DNA from: Actinomycetota bacterium
Lineage (GTDB): Bacteria > Actinomycetota > Thermoleophilia > RBG-16-64-13
Assembly (NCBI GenBank): GCA_003157225.1
Contig: PMIZ01000200.1
Coordinates: forward strand, 210-15,939
Direction of reading: 5' to 3'
Length of the DNA stretch: 15,730 nt
In this document: positions 8,462-15,730 of the stretch, one piece after another
How positions within the stretch are numbered: position 1 is the first letter of the stretch
Layout: every line of letters starts with the position of its first letter
Notes under the pieces: model-generated
The model's input: only the letters and a program-made list of their open reading frames with translations
The model's database searches: none
Told to the model about the DNA's origin: nothing
Position numbers and translations under genes: made by a program

Positions 8462-9157
8462 TCATTCTCGGTCGGAGGAGAACTCCTTGATGATATTCAC
8501 TGCGTGAGACGTGCCGATGCGCGCGGCTCCGGCGTTGATCATTAGCTCCGCCGCGTCGGCGGTGTTGACGCCGCCAGACGCGTCCACTCCGACACTCTCC
8601 GGCAACAAGTCGCGGAAGAGCTCGACGTCCTTGGCCGTGGCGCCGCCCGGAGCGGCGCCGGTGGAGGTCTTGATGAAGTCGGCGCCCGAATCCTCGACTA
8701 TCTTGCAGACCAGTCGCTTCAGCTTGTCGTCGAGGTAGTACGCTTCCACGTTCGCCTTCACGAGCACGAGACCCCGACCCGTGTTGACGCTCGTCATCCG
8801 CACCGTGCGGACCACGCTTCTCAGCTCGTCGCGGACGTAGCGAAAGTCGCCCGAAAGCATGGCCGGGATGTTCATGATGACGTCTATCTCGTCCGCGCCC
8901 AGGGCCACTGCCTGCTCGGCGCCCGTGATCTTGGTGCGTTGCGAGTCAGCACCCAAGGGGAAGGAGACGACCGTGCCTACCTTCACGTCGTAGCCCTGAA
9001 GGAGCTGGCGGGCAACCGGAACGCAATAGGGCAGGATACAGACCGAGGCGAAATGGTAGGAGATCGCATCCCGGCACAAAGCCTCGACAGCCGTGGTGGT
9101 GCTCGTCGCTTCGAGCAGGGTGCTATCGATGGTCTTGGCCAGCTCTTCGACTCTCAC
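8462..9157 (-). CDS. deoC: deoxyribose-phosphate aldolase family protein with a substituted active-site lysine
   Basis: The 231-residue TIM-barrel protein of the DeoC family normally cleaves 2-deoxyribose-5-phosphate to glyceraldehyde-3-phosphate and acetaldehyde. The Schiff-base lysine is present in ADFIKTSTG (K163), as is the catalytic aspartate in ADEIDVIMN (D92). GGATAKDVELFRDL and the phosphate-binding GARIGTS region (AGAARIGTS here) also fit. The second lysine of the family, in the usual VGVKASGG strand, is aspartate here (VGVDASGG, D192). That lysine normally lowers the pKa of the Schiff-base lysine, so activity may be altered or absent. The GTG start is supported by an AGGGAGGTGA-type ribosome binding site seven bases upstream. 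It follows the CDA-GNAT gene by 30 bases and takes the place where era is common. Confidence 0.88.
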   Translation of the reverse strand: MRVEELAKTIDSTLLEATSTTTAVEALCRDAISYHFASVCILPYCVPVARQLLQGYDVKVGTVVSFPLGADSQRTKITGAEQAVALGADEIDVIMNIPAMLSGDFRYVRDELRSVVRTVRMTSVNTGRGLVLVKANVEAYYLDDKLKRLVCKIVEDSGADFIKTSTGAAPGGATAKDVELFRDLLPESVGVDASGGVNTADAAELMINAGAARIGTSHAVNIIKEFSSDRE

Positions 9158-9164
9158 TATGCGC

Positions 9165-9173
9165 TCACCTCCC
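9165..9173 (-). promoter_or_regulatory. strong ribosome binding site for deoC
   Basis: On the minus strand GGGAGGTGA lies seven bases before the GTG start of deoC and fixes that start. A small hairpin (TGATAG/CTATCA, 9174-9190) overlaps the stop codon of the preceding gene and lies next to this site. It could modulate coupling, but its stem is only six pairs. Confidence 0.6.
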
Positions 9174-9187
9174 TGATAGGCTATCTA

Positions 9188-10081
9188 TCATACACTGCCC
9201 TGCAAGCCCCCCGGTCCAAACCACCAGCGAAGAATGTGCCGGTCCTGCCCTTCGCCGTAGAATTGGGGAACGAACCTCTCGTTCACGAAGCCGGCGCTCT
9301 CATACAGGTTGATGGCGCGTTGGTTGTCTGGGGACACGGTGAGGACGAGACCGCCGGCGTCAAGCCTCCGGGCCCCAGCGGCCACCGCGTCAAGGAAGGC
9401 CCGGCCGAGCCGGAGCCCCTGCCAGGCCGGGCGGATGTAGAAGCCCACCACGTAGAAGAACGTGGGCTCGTCAAGCACGCGCAGAAGCTGGCAGCCACCC
9501 ACGATCTCGTCACCGAGACAGGCCAGGAAGACCGCCCCGGCTTCGGCCATGACCGCGAGGTCATAAGTACGGAGGCCGGTGCGCCCGAAGGCCTCGAGAT
9601 CGTAGACCTCCAGGATGTCAAGCAGGTCGTGCCCTGGATGGCGGACCCGTTCCACGCGAAGCTCGGCCGCGAGCGGAGGCAGGTCGGAGAGCGGCGCCAT
9701 TACCCAGCGGCCCTGCTGCTTCACGACCAGCGGCAGGTTGGGGTCGACCTCGGTCAGGACGCGCCGAGTCCGCGGGCTGGGATTGAGTGTCTGCGCCGGA
9801 TCGTTGGCCACCGCGACGGCCGCGGCCACGATCTCGACCTCACCGGTTCGCCGAGCCGCGGCGACAGCCGCGGCCGCCGGCTGCGCATGGACCTCGTCAT
9901 TCGACCCGGGAGCCGAGCACACGGTGCCATCGGCCAGCAGAAGCGCCACGCCCTCCGCCTGCCGCGTGACGCTCTCGGCCGGCGCTTCTGCCTCCGCGGG
10001 CCGATCGGCCGCCCTCAGCGCGGCGGCCTTCGCCGCGTCGATCAGACGCCCGAGCTTGGGAGAGAGCTGGTCTTTGTCCAC
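9188..10081 (-). CDS. degenerate cytidine-deaminase-like domain fused to a GNAT N-acetyltransferase
   Basis: The product has 297 residues. Residues 5-136 follow the cytidine deaminase pattern: an N-terminal helix, GVALLLADGTV (45-54), a helix where CAERTA should be, an alternating strand EIVAAAVAVAND, then the PCGACRQVL position and a closing PLSDLPP. The catalytic CAE/HAE is HAQ (65-67), and both zinc cysteines of PCxxC are replaced (PSPRTRR, 101-107), so deaminase chemistry is not expected. Residues about 150-285 are a GNAT domain with FYVVGFYIRPAWQGLRLGRA (acetyl-CoA pyrophosphate loop) and the NQRAINLYESAGF motif. The N-terminal domain may bind a ligand or partner. I start at the GTG at 10081, which has AGGAG five bases upstream; an earlier GTG at 10099 would overlap the preceding gene. 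The locus is where cdd sits in the canonical operon. The substrate is unknown. Confidence 0.82.
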   Translation of the reverse strand: MDKDQLSPKLGRLIDAAKAAALRAADRPAEAEAPAESVTRQAEGVALLLADGTVCSAPGSNDEVHAQPAAAAVAAARRTGEVEIVAAAVAVANDPAQTLNPSPRTRRVLTEVDPNLPLVVKQQGRWVMAPLSDLPPLAAELRVERVRHPGHDLLDILEVYDLEAFGRTGLRTYDLAVMAEAGAVFLACLGDEIVGGCQLLRVLDEPTFFYVVGFYIRPAWQGLRLGRAFLDAVAAGARRLDAGGLVLTVSPDNQRAINLYESAGFVNERFVPQFYGEGQDRHILRWWFGPGGLQGSV

Positions 10082-10089
10082 CCTCGCTC

Positions 10090-10809
10090 CTAGAACCACA
10101 GTTGGAAGATGAGAGTGGTCGTAAGCATCCCGAGTATCGCGCCCAACAGGACCTCCATCAGCGAGTGGATGCCCGATTCCATCCGGCTCTGGCCCACCAG
10201 CGCAGCCACAAGGAGCACGATGGCGCTCACCAGAAGTCCTTCTCGAGTCTCCCCCACGATGAACGTCACGGCCGCCCAGCCGGCGAACGCCAAAGCGGTG
10301 TGGCCCGATGGCAGGCCACCGGACAGCGGGGTCCCCTTCCTCCTCGCCGCCTTGACGACGATGACCAGCACGATGACCACCCCGAAGGACACAATGGTGA
10401 GGTGGGTCGACGACCGTCTGATGGCCGTTAGTAGCTGCAATGAGAAGTTGGTCAGATGATCGGCCAATATGACATAGGCGACGGCAAGTGCGTTCACGGC
10501 CGCCACCAGCACCGCTCCTGCCGCGAGGTCCTTGGCGGCCTTGGCCTTGTGGTGGAATTCGTCGGTGAGAATGTCCACCACGGCCTCGATGGCCGAGTTC
10601 ACCAACTCCATCATGAGCACGAAGCTGATGGCGATGAGAATCGCCACCAGTTCCAGCTTCGACAGATTGAGGAACAGGCTGAGGATCAGCACGCCCAGCG
10701 CGACGGCGAAGTGGATGCGCATGTTTCGCTCTCTGCGCACCGAATCGACGATGCCCTGGAAAGCGTGATTGAAGCTCTGGAGTAGCGTCGTCTTGCGCTG
10801 CGGAGCCAT
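10090..10809 (-). CDS. dgkA: diacylglycerol/undecaprenol kinase (DgkA) fused to a PAP2-like phosphatase domain
   Basis: A 239-residue integral membrane protein. Residues 1-120 are a DgkA domain: cytoplasmic amphipathic start (FNHAFQGIVDSVRRERNMRIHF), three membrane helices and the active-site motif ELVNSAIEAVVD with E68, N71 and E75. Gram-positive homologues phosphorylate undecaprenol. Residues about 135-239 are a PAP2-type acid phosphatase domain with PSGH (167-170) and SRMESGIH (208-215). Its first motif reads K-x6-TP instead of K-x6-RP (K153, T160), and the usual acid after the last histidine is Glu (E219). One polypeptide therefore pairs a lipid kinase with a phosphatase-type domain that could remove or transfer phosphate. 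I chose the ATG at 10809 because it gives the normal DgkA N-terminus and has GGGAGG just upstream; the open frame extends to 10866. Confidence 0.9.
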   Translation of the reverse strand: MAPQRKTTLLQSFNHAFQGIVDSVRRERNMRIHFAVALGVLILSLFLNLSKLELVAILIAISFVLMMELVNSAIEAVVDILTDEFHHKAKAAKDLAAGAVLVAAVNALAVAYVILADHLTNFSLQLLTAIRRSSTHLTIVSFGVVIVLVIVVKAARRKGTPLSGGLPSGHTALAFAGWAAVTFIVGETREGLLVSAIVLLVAALVGQSRMESGIHSLMEVLLGAILGMLTTTLIFQLWF

Positions 10810-10837
10810 GGACCTCCCCCGTCTACTTTGGAGCAAG

Positions 10838-10886
10838 GCTGCTGAAGAATAGCGCCTCGTGACCAAGGCTTTGTTCCTCAGCAGCC
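10838..10886 (-). terminator. hairpin between ybeY and dgkA (attenuator or processing site)
   Basis: GGCTGCTGA at 10838-10846 pairs with TCAGCAGCC at 10878-10886, extendable to about 15 imperfect pairs. It lies in the 87-base gap between ybeY and dgkA, the widest gap inside the right-hand operon. Read in the operon direction, TTGCTCC follows the stem, which is too poor in T for a confident intrinsic terminator. It could partly attenuate transcription or mark an RNA processing point. Confidence 0.4.
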
Positions 10887-10896
10887 TCCTTCTAGC

Positions 10897-11379
10897 CTAC
10901 CAGGGCTTGCCCTTTTCGGCGAGTGCGGGCAGAACGCGGCTCAGAGGTCCGAGGGCGTCAACAAGAGCCTGCTCGCGCACGCGCATCTCGCCTTGGTCTG
11001 CTTCATGGTCGTAGCCCAGCAGGTGAAGCACTCCATGGATGAGCGTCCAGCTCAGTTGAAGGTTGGCGGAGCGACCATCCTCAAGCGCGTAGCGCGCGAC
11101 CACCGCCGGGCAGACGATCAACTCACCCGCCGCCTCGTCGCCCAGGGTCCGCGGCCAGTCGGCCGCACCTTCAAGGGCGCGGAAGGAGAGCACGTCGGTC
11201 GGTTCCTCCAGACCCCGGTACCGCCGGTTGAGGTCGGTGATGGTCTTCTCGTCGACCAGGGCGACCACCAATTCACCGGCCACGCCCTCAGCCTGAAGCA
11301 CGGCCTTGACAAGCTCGACGATCGGCTGGTCACCGCCGGTGAGACCCACCTGGTCGACCACCTCAACGACGCAGTTCAC
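10897..11379 (-). CDS. ybeY: endoribonuclease YbeY (rRNA maturation factor)
   Basis: The 160-residue product has the zinc-binding signature HGVLHLLGYDH with ligands H115, H119 and H125 and the upstream motif EPTDVLSF, both diagnostic for YbeY. The enzyme is a single-strand-specific RNase needed for 16S rRNA 3'-end maturation and 70S quality control. The start is a GTG that overlaps the pgpH stop by four bases (GTGA), so it is translationally coupled. The order phoH-pgpH-ybeY-dgkA is a well-known conserved cluster. Length and motifs are normal. Confidence 0.96.
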   Translation of the reverse strand: MNCVVEVVDQVGLTGGDQPIVELVKAVLQAEGVAGELVVALVDEKTITDLNRRYRGLEEPTDVLSFRALEGAADWPRTLGDEAAGELIVCPAVVARYALEDGRSANLQLSWTLIHGVLHLLGYDHEADQGEMRVREQALVDALGPLSRVLPALAEKGKPW

Positions 11380-13616
11380 CGGTCGTCACCGGAGCGGTCC
11401 CCCAGCTCCGGCGATACGGAGGAGGCACCGTCGGCGCTTGGGGATGCCGTGGCGCTTGGGGGGCGAGCCGGGCGCCCAGCGCCCGGCTCGCGGACCCGCG
11501 ATTCTCTGGGAGCGCGGGGTATCGGCCGGTCTTCCCGGTCGGGATAGCGGATGCGGTGCCCGACGAGGCCCAGCAGGCTGACGTCGAAGGAATCGCGAAT
11601 TTTGTGCAGATCTCCCTGCGTGAGCGCTGATTCGTCCAACTGTCCGTCCTCGATCTTCTGCTTCATGATCTCCTGGATGACCCCTCGGATCTTCCGCCTG
11701 GTGGGGTTCTCCATGGCACGGACGGCCGCCTCTACGCCATCCGCCAGCATGATGATCGCTGCTTCCTTCGATCTGGGCTTCTGCTCCTCGTATCGATAGC
11801 TCTCCTCGTAGACCGGGCCCGATGAAGACTCCTTGGCCTTGTGATAGAAGAAGGCCAATACCGAAGTGCCGTGGTGCTGCTTGATGATGTCCACCACCGG
11901 TTGTGGTAACCCGTAGAGCTTCCCGAGGTGTTCTCCGTCCCGCACGTGAGCAGTGATGGCGAGCCTGGAGAGATTTGGACTCAGGCGGTCGTGCGGATTG
12001 TCCACGTAGATCTGGTTCTCCACGAAGTACTCGGGCCGGATGGTCTTGCCGATGTCATGGTAGTACGCGCCTACCCTCGCGAGGAGTGGATTGGCGCCAG
12101 TCACCTGAGCCGCGGCCTCGGCGAGGTTTCCCATCTGGATGCTGTGGTTGTAGGTGCCCGGCGCCACTTGGAGCAGCTTCTTGAGAAGCGGGTGAGCCGG
12201 ATCGGCGAGCTCGAGCAGGCGCAGGGGGGTGGTCAGGTTGAACACAGTCTCAAGGGCGATGAGCAGAACGATGGTCAGTACGCCGGCCAGGAAGCCGTTG
12301 GCGAAGCCCCAGACGCACGCGCGCAGAGCGGCGCCCGCGGAAGCGCCGGTCGCCAACTCGGCGGCAAAGATCGTGAAGGCAGCAAGGAACATGGTGGCAA
12401 GACCGGCCGCCATAAGCGCCGCCCGCTTGGTGACGCGCGAGACCAGATACAACGACAAGGCGCCGACCACCAGGGCGACGAGCGCGAAGCGCAGCTCGAA
12501 ACCGGTCAGCATGCCGATGTTGAGCGAAGCCAGGACAACCGCCAGTAGGGCACTGCGAGCGTTCAGGATCACGGCCACCGTCATGCCGAGAGCCGCAACG
12601 GGAATCACGTAGGCCGACATCGGATGGATGACAAGTAGCCGTGCGACGATTGTTCCGCCCAACAGCAGCAGGACGAGCGCCAGCAGCATGTTGTTGCCGA
12701 AACCTTCGGTGGTCTTGTTGAACCGGCGAAGCAACCTGGAGAAGAGCGCCGTCTCGAGCGCGACTATCAGGAAGATTCCGAGCCAGACCCTCCACCCCGA
12801 CCTGGACTCAGTGAGGCCGAGCGCCGCTAGGATGAGTTTGTGCTGCACCGTGAGGGTCTCCCCCTTCTTGACCACGGTCTCGCCCTTGGTCACCGTTAGG
12901 GTCACGGGCCTCACTTGATCCATCGCCTCCTGCTTGCGGGTCTGCGTCTGGGCCTCGTTCACCGACTGGTTGGGCCCTACGTAGCCGGCGGTGATCTCGT
13001 AGACTGCGTTTGCCGTCGCAGTCGATACCGCCAGCGCGTCGGCGATGGACCGCAGGTTGAGACGAGCGGCATCGAGCGAGGCGGCCGTGATGCGGCCCGC
13101 ATAAAGAGTCTTGAGGGCGCCCAGGGCCTGGCTCTCGATCAAGGAGAATGTGGCCTTGTCGGACGAGAGCAGATACTCGCGGCTGGTGGCCAACACACTC
13201 TGAGGGGCGATAGCCTCCAGCTTCACGAGTATTTGGGCCTGACTGGCGGACGATAGCTCCCCCCTGAGCGTCTCGACCTGCTGCAAGAAGCCTTCCATGG
13301 CAGCTGTGGCTTTCGGCAGCGCAGTCGGGTCGGGCACGTATGCCGGCTCGACCAAGTCGGCTACCTGCGCCTTGAGGTCCTCGGTGGCCTGGGCATCCAT
13401 GACCGTGACGGGCTTGTCCGCCACCACGGTGCGGGGCGCGGGCCGCCCGACCGAGAAACCCCGCAAGGCCGGGACGTACTCGGTAGAGATGACCGTGGCC
13501 AATCCGATAGCAAGGCAGATCATCAGAACGAGCTCGAATCGGCCTGGACGGCGCCCTTCGATCCAATCGCGGAAGTCCGCCAGCCGCTCGCGCAGCAAGA
13601 AGAGATATCGATTCAT
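11376..13616 (-). CDS. pgpH: 7TMR-HD family membrane phosphohydrolase, PgpH-type c-di-AMP phosphodiesterase
   Basis: The 746-residue product has one membrane helix near residues 27-48, then an extracytoplasmic 7TMR-HDED domain (about 50-285). A seven-helix membrane region follows (about 290-475; for example LLALVLLLLGGTIVARLLVI), then a cytoplasmic HD domain with H491 (GTYNHSIQMGN), H520-D521 (YYHDIGK) and further histidines in AITAHVRDGEH and IIKQHHGTS. PgpH proteins hydrolyse c-di-AMP to pApA, tying this operon to second-messenger turnover. The C-terminal 55-60 residues form a Pro/Arg/Ser-rich, low-complexity tail beyond the usual HD end. Its DNA contains a striking perfect hairpin. The ATG at 13616 lies 12 bases after phoH. 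Confidence 0.94.
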   Translation of the reverse strand: MNRYLFLLRERLADFRDWIEGRRPGRFELVLMICLAIGLATVISTEYVPALRGFSVGRPAPRTVVADKPVTVMDAQATEDLKAQVADLVEPAYVPDPTALPKATAAMEGFLQQVETLRGELSSASQAQILVKLEAIAPQSVLATSREYLLSSDKATFSLIESQALGALKTLYAGRITAASLDAARLNLRSIADALAVSTATANAVYEITAGYVGPNQSVNEAQTQTRKQEAMDQVRPVTLTVTKGETVVKKGETLTVQHKLILAALGLTESRSGWRVWLGIFLIVALETALFSRLLRRFNKTTEGFGNNMLLALVLLLLGGTIVARLLVIHPMSAYVIPVAALGMTVAVILNARSALLAVVLASLNIGMLTGFELRFALVALVVGALSLYLVSRVTKRAALMAAGLATMFLAAFTIFAAELATGASAGAALRACVWGFANGFLAGVLTIVLLIALETVFNLTTPLRLLELADPAHPLLKKLLQVAPGTYNHSIQMGNLAEAAAQVTGANPLLARVGAYYHDIGKTIRPEYFVENQIYVDNPHDRLSPNLSRLAITAHVRDGEHLGKLYGLPQPVVDIIKQHHGTSVLAFFYHKAKESSSGPVYEESYRYEEQKPRSKEAAIIMLADGVEAAVRAMENPTRRKIRGVIQEIMKQKIEDGQLDESALTQGDLHKIRDSFDVSLLGLVGHRIRYPDREDRPIPRAPRESRVREPGAGRPARPPSATASPSADGASSVSPELGDRSGDDR
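11463..11491. repeat. perfect 13-bp hairpin inside the pgpH 3' end
   Basis: GCGAGCCGGGCGC (11463-11475) and its exact reverse complement (11479-11491) are separated by three bases. It lies in the part of pgpH that encodes the low-complexity tail and is in frame with it. A direct repeat, GGCGCTTGGGG, lies beside it at 11433-11443 and 11451-11461. It may be a transcription pause, an RNA processing structure or a small palindromic insertion. Confidence 0.6.
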
Positions 13617-13628
13617 GTTCCTGCGCCG

Positions 13629-14636
<1,008 letters not shown>

Positions 14637-14677
14637 GTTGTTGTCGAGATCGATCTGCCTGGTGCAGCCCGCAGAGC

Positions 14678-15121
14678 TCAGGATAGGCGCTCCTTGACGA
14701 GGCGCGACGCCAGCTTGCCGTCCACCCGGACCCCGTCCTGCGCCATGATCGCAGCCATCACCTTGCCCATGTCGCGGGCGGAAGCCGCCCCGGTGTCGGC
14801 GATGACCTTCTCAACGAGCGCCGAGAGTTGGGCCTCGTCCATCTGCTTGGGCAACAAGCCTTCCATGATGTGGGCGGCGAACTCCTCGTGGGCCGCGAGG
14901 TCTTGGCGGCCGCCCGCTCGAAAGGCCTCGATCGATTCCTCCCGCCGCTTGAGCTCTCGGCGGAGAACGGCGAGCTCGCCGGCTTCATCGAGTTCCTGGC
15001 GGTTGCGCTTGGCCTCGTTCTGCAGCTCGCAGACGATCATCCGGAGGGCCGAGACCCGATCCTTGTCTCCTGCCTTCAGTGCGACTTTCACCGACTCCTG
15101 AAGACCAGCGAGTATGCTCAC
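14678..15121 (-). CDS. yqeY: YqeY/GatB-C-terminal-domain-like protein
   Basis: A 147-residue, largely helical protein of the YqeY family, with ALKAGDKDRVSALRMI near the N-terminus, ELKRREESIEAFRAGGRQDLAA in the middle, and a C-terminal MGKVMAAIMAQDGVRVDGKLASRLVKERL. This last part resembles the tRNA-binding tail domain of GatB. The function is not established; a role with tRNA or aminoacylation is inferred from that similarity. The GTG start overlaps the HIT stop by four bases (GTGA). In many Gram-positive genomes yqeY lies between rpsU and phoH; rpsU is absent here and the HIT gene is directly upstream. Confidence 0.93.
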   Translation of the reverse strand: MSILAGLQESVKVALKAGDKDRVSALRMIVCELQNEAKRNRQELDEAGELAVLRRELKRREESIEAFRAGGRQDLAAHEEFAAHIMEGLLPKQMDEAQLSALVEKVIADTGAASARDMGKVMAAIMAQDGVRVDGKLASRLVKERLS

Positions 15122-15459
15122 CGAAAATCCCCCAGCTTCTCTCCACCGAGGATATGAAAGTGGATATGTTGCACTATCTGATCGGCATCCCGACCCACGT
15201 TGCTAAGCACCCGGTAGCCGCTCTCCTTGATGCCCAACTGTTCGGCCGCCCGTACCATGAAGCGAATGAGAGCGTCGCCAGCACCATCGTCCAGCCCCGC
15301 GAACTCGTTCAACGACACCACGTGCTCGCGTGGTATCACCAGCACGTGCACACGAGCAATCGGGTGGATATCGCGAAAAGCGACGAAAGCGCCGTCTTCA
15401 AGAACGATGTCGCTCGGTATTTCCCCTCTGGCGATCCTACAGAAAATGCAGTCGTCCAT
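15118..15459 (-). CDS. HIT family nucleotide hydrolase (HinT-like)
   Basis: The 113-residue product has the histidine-triad motif HIHFHILGG (H98, H100, H102) and the N-terminal CIFCRIARGEIPS with C4 and C7. These are characteristic of HinT/PKCI-type purine nucleoside phosphoramidate hydrolases. The expected activity is hydrolysis of AMP-lysine or aminoacyl-adenylate phosphoramidates. One small oddity is that the common AGQ before the triad is ADQ here. No Shine-Dalgarno precedes the ATG, but a perfect TATAAT lies nine bases upstream, so the gene may be read from a leaderless transcript as well as from rsmE read-through. Such HIT genes lie next to rsmE and phoH in several actinobacterial lineages. 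Confidence 0.95.
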   Translation of the reverse strand: MDDCIFCRIARGEIPSDIVLEDGAFVAFRDIHPIARVHVLVIPREHVVSLNEFAGLDDGAGDALIRFMVRAAEQLGIKESGYRVLSNVGRDADQIVQHIHFHILGGEKLGDFR

Positions 15460-15467
15460 GGCGGCAG

Positions 15468-15473
15468 ATTATA
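15468..15473 (-). promoter_or_regulatory. perfect -10 box (TATAAT) just upstream of the HIT gene
   Basis: On the minus strand TATAAT ends nine bases before the HIT ATG, in the 14-base gap after rsmE. A transcript starting six or seven bases downstream would have almost no leader, consistent with the lack of a ribosome binding site. No good -35 is seen at 16-18 bases, so the promoter may be weak or need an activator. Confidence 0.4.
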
Positions 15474-15730
15474 CTACCAATCCCCGAGCGCAAGCCGCGC
15501 GACCGCGATTGCGACCGGTCCCGCGGTCTCGGTCCTCAGCACGCTCCTGCCCAGTCTGGCAGCCACGATACCAGCCCGTTTGAACGCCTGGAACTCGCTC
15601 TCCGTCCAGCCTCCTTCGGGCCCCACCCAAAGCGCGACCGGCCGAGGAGATGCATCTGCTGCGCCTAGTTCGGCCAGACTGTCGTAGAGCGTGATCGGAG
15701 CGCCCGGCTCGAGGATCAGCGAGCGGGTGC
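15474..15730 (-). CDS. rsmE: 16S rRNA (uracil-1498-N3)-methyltransferase RsmE, C-terminal part (5' end outside the window)
   Basis: The frame runs from the window edge to a TAG at 15474-15476, giving the last 84 complete residues. They contain ALWVGPEGGWTESEF and RLGRSVLRTETAGPVAIAVARLALGDW. These are the SAM-binding knot motifs GPEGG and LG-LRTETA of RsmE, a SPOUT-class enzyme that methylates N3 of U1498 in 16S rRNA. The N-terminal PUA-like domain lies beyond the window. It is the most upstream visible gene of the right-hand operon, 14 bases before the HIT gene. Confidence 0.93.
   Translation of the reverse strand, partial: TRSLILEPGAPITLYDSLAELGAADASPRPVALWVGPEGGWTESEFQAFKRAGIVAARLGRSVLRTETAGPVAIAVARLALGDW

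Noticed and set aside
8939..10093. 384-codon plus-strand frame opposite deoC and the CDA-GNAT gene
   Set aside because: The minus-strand genes have clear family motifs; this frame has none.
15698..15713. A 13-base match between the pgpH hairpin arm and rsmE coding DNA
   Set aside because: It lies in coding sequence for an ordinary GAP-type loop, without the palindrome; a chance match in GC-rich DNA is likely.

Overview
This is a gene-dense stretch of a high-GC bacterial chromosome. Third positions are strongly G/C, GTG starts are frequent (deoC, ybeY, yqeY, guaB and others), and genes overlap by 4 bases at several junctions. The left end encodes oxygen-sensitive 2-oxoacid:ferredoxin oxidoreductase machinery, which points to an anaerobe. 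The right-hand gene order (rsmE, HIT, yqeY, phoH, pgpH, ybeY, dgkA, a cdd-like gene, recO) is a Gram-positive style arrangement. My best guess is a deep-branching anaerobic actinobacterium or a high-GC Firmicutes relative. That is inferred from gene content only.

Region 1 (1-4166, + strand) holds the end of a NuoF/HydB-like NADH-binding subunit, then a 1022-residue multidomain protein starting inside the NuoF stop codon, then a small SAM methyltransferase. The large protein joins a NuoG-type [2Fe-2S] domain, a GltD/NfnB-like flavin module, several [4Fe-4S] domains and a complete PorB (thiamine-diphosphate subunit of pyruvate:ferredoxin oxidoreductase). This is the most interesting part of the window. 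It looks like a Stn/Hyd-type, possibly electron-bifurcating, NAD(P)H module fused to the pyruvate-oxidising catalytic subunit.

Region 2 (4163-5662, - strand) is a three-gene cluster: a HAD phosphatase, a YccU-type CoA-binding protein and the ArfB ribosome-rescue hydrolase. It is divergent from guaB (5915-7396, +), which encodes IMP dehydrogenase. The spacer before guaB carries a long inverted repeat with internal hairpins. The spacer after guaB carries a terminator-like stem, a run of nine G residues between promoter-like hexamers, and a 14-bp perfect stem. It may contain a non-coding RNA.

Region 3 (7675-15730, - strand, read right to left) looks like one long operon: rsmE (partial), HIT hydrolase, yqeY, phoH, pgpH (c-di-AMP phosphodiesterase family), ybeY, a DgkA-PAP2 fusion, a cytidine-deaminase-like/GNAT fusion, deoC and recO. 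It combines RNA/ribosome maturation, cyclic dinucleotide turnover, lipid-carrier metabolism and DNA repair. At the place where cdd and era normally lie, it has a deaminase-like domain that has lost its zinc and catalytic residues and is fused to an acetyltransferase. Next comes a deoC in which one of the two active-site lysines is aspartate. No tRNA, rRNA, CRISPR array or insertion sequence was recognised.
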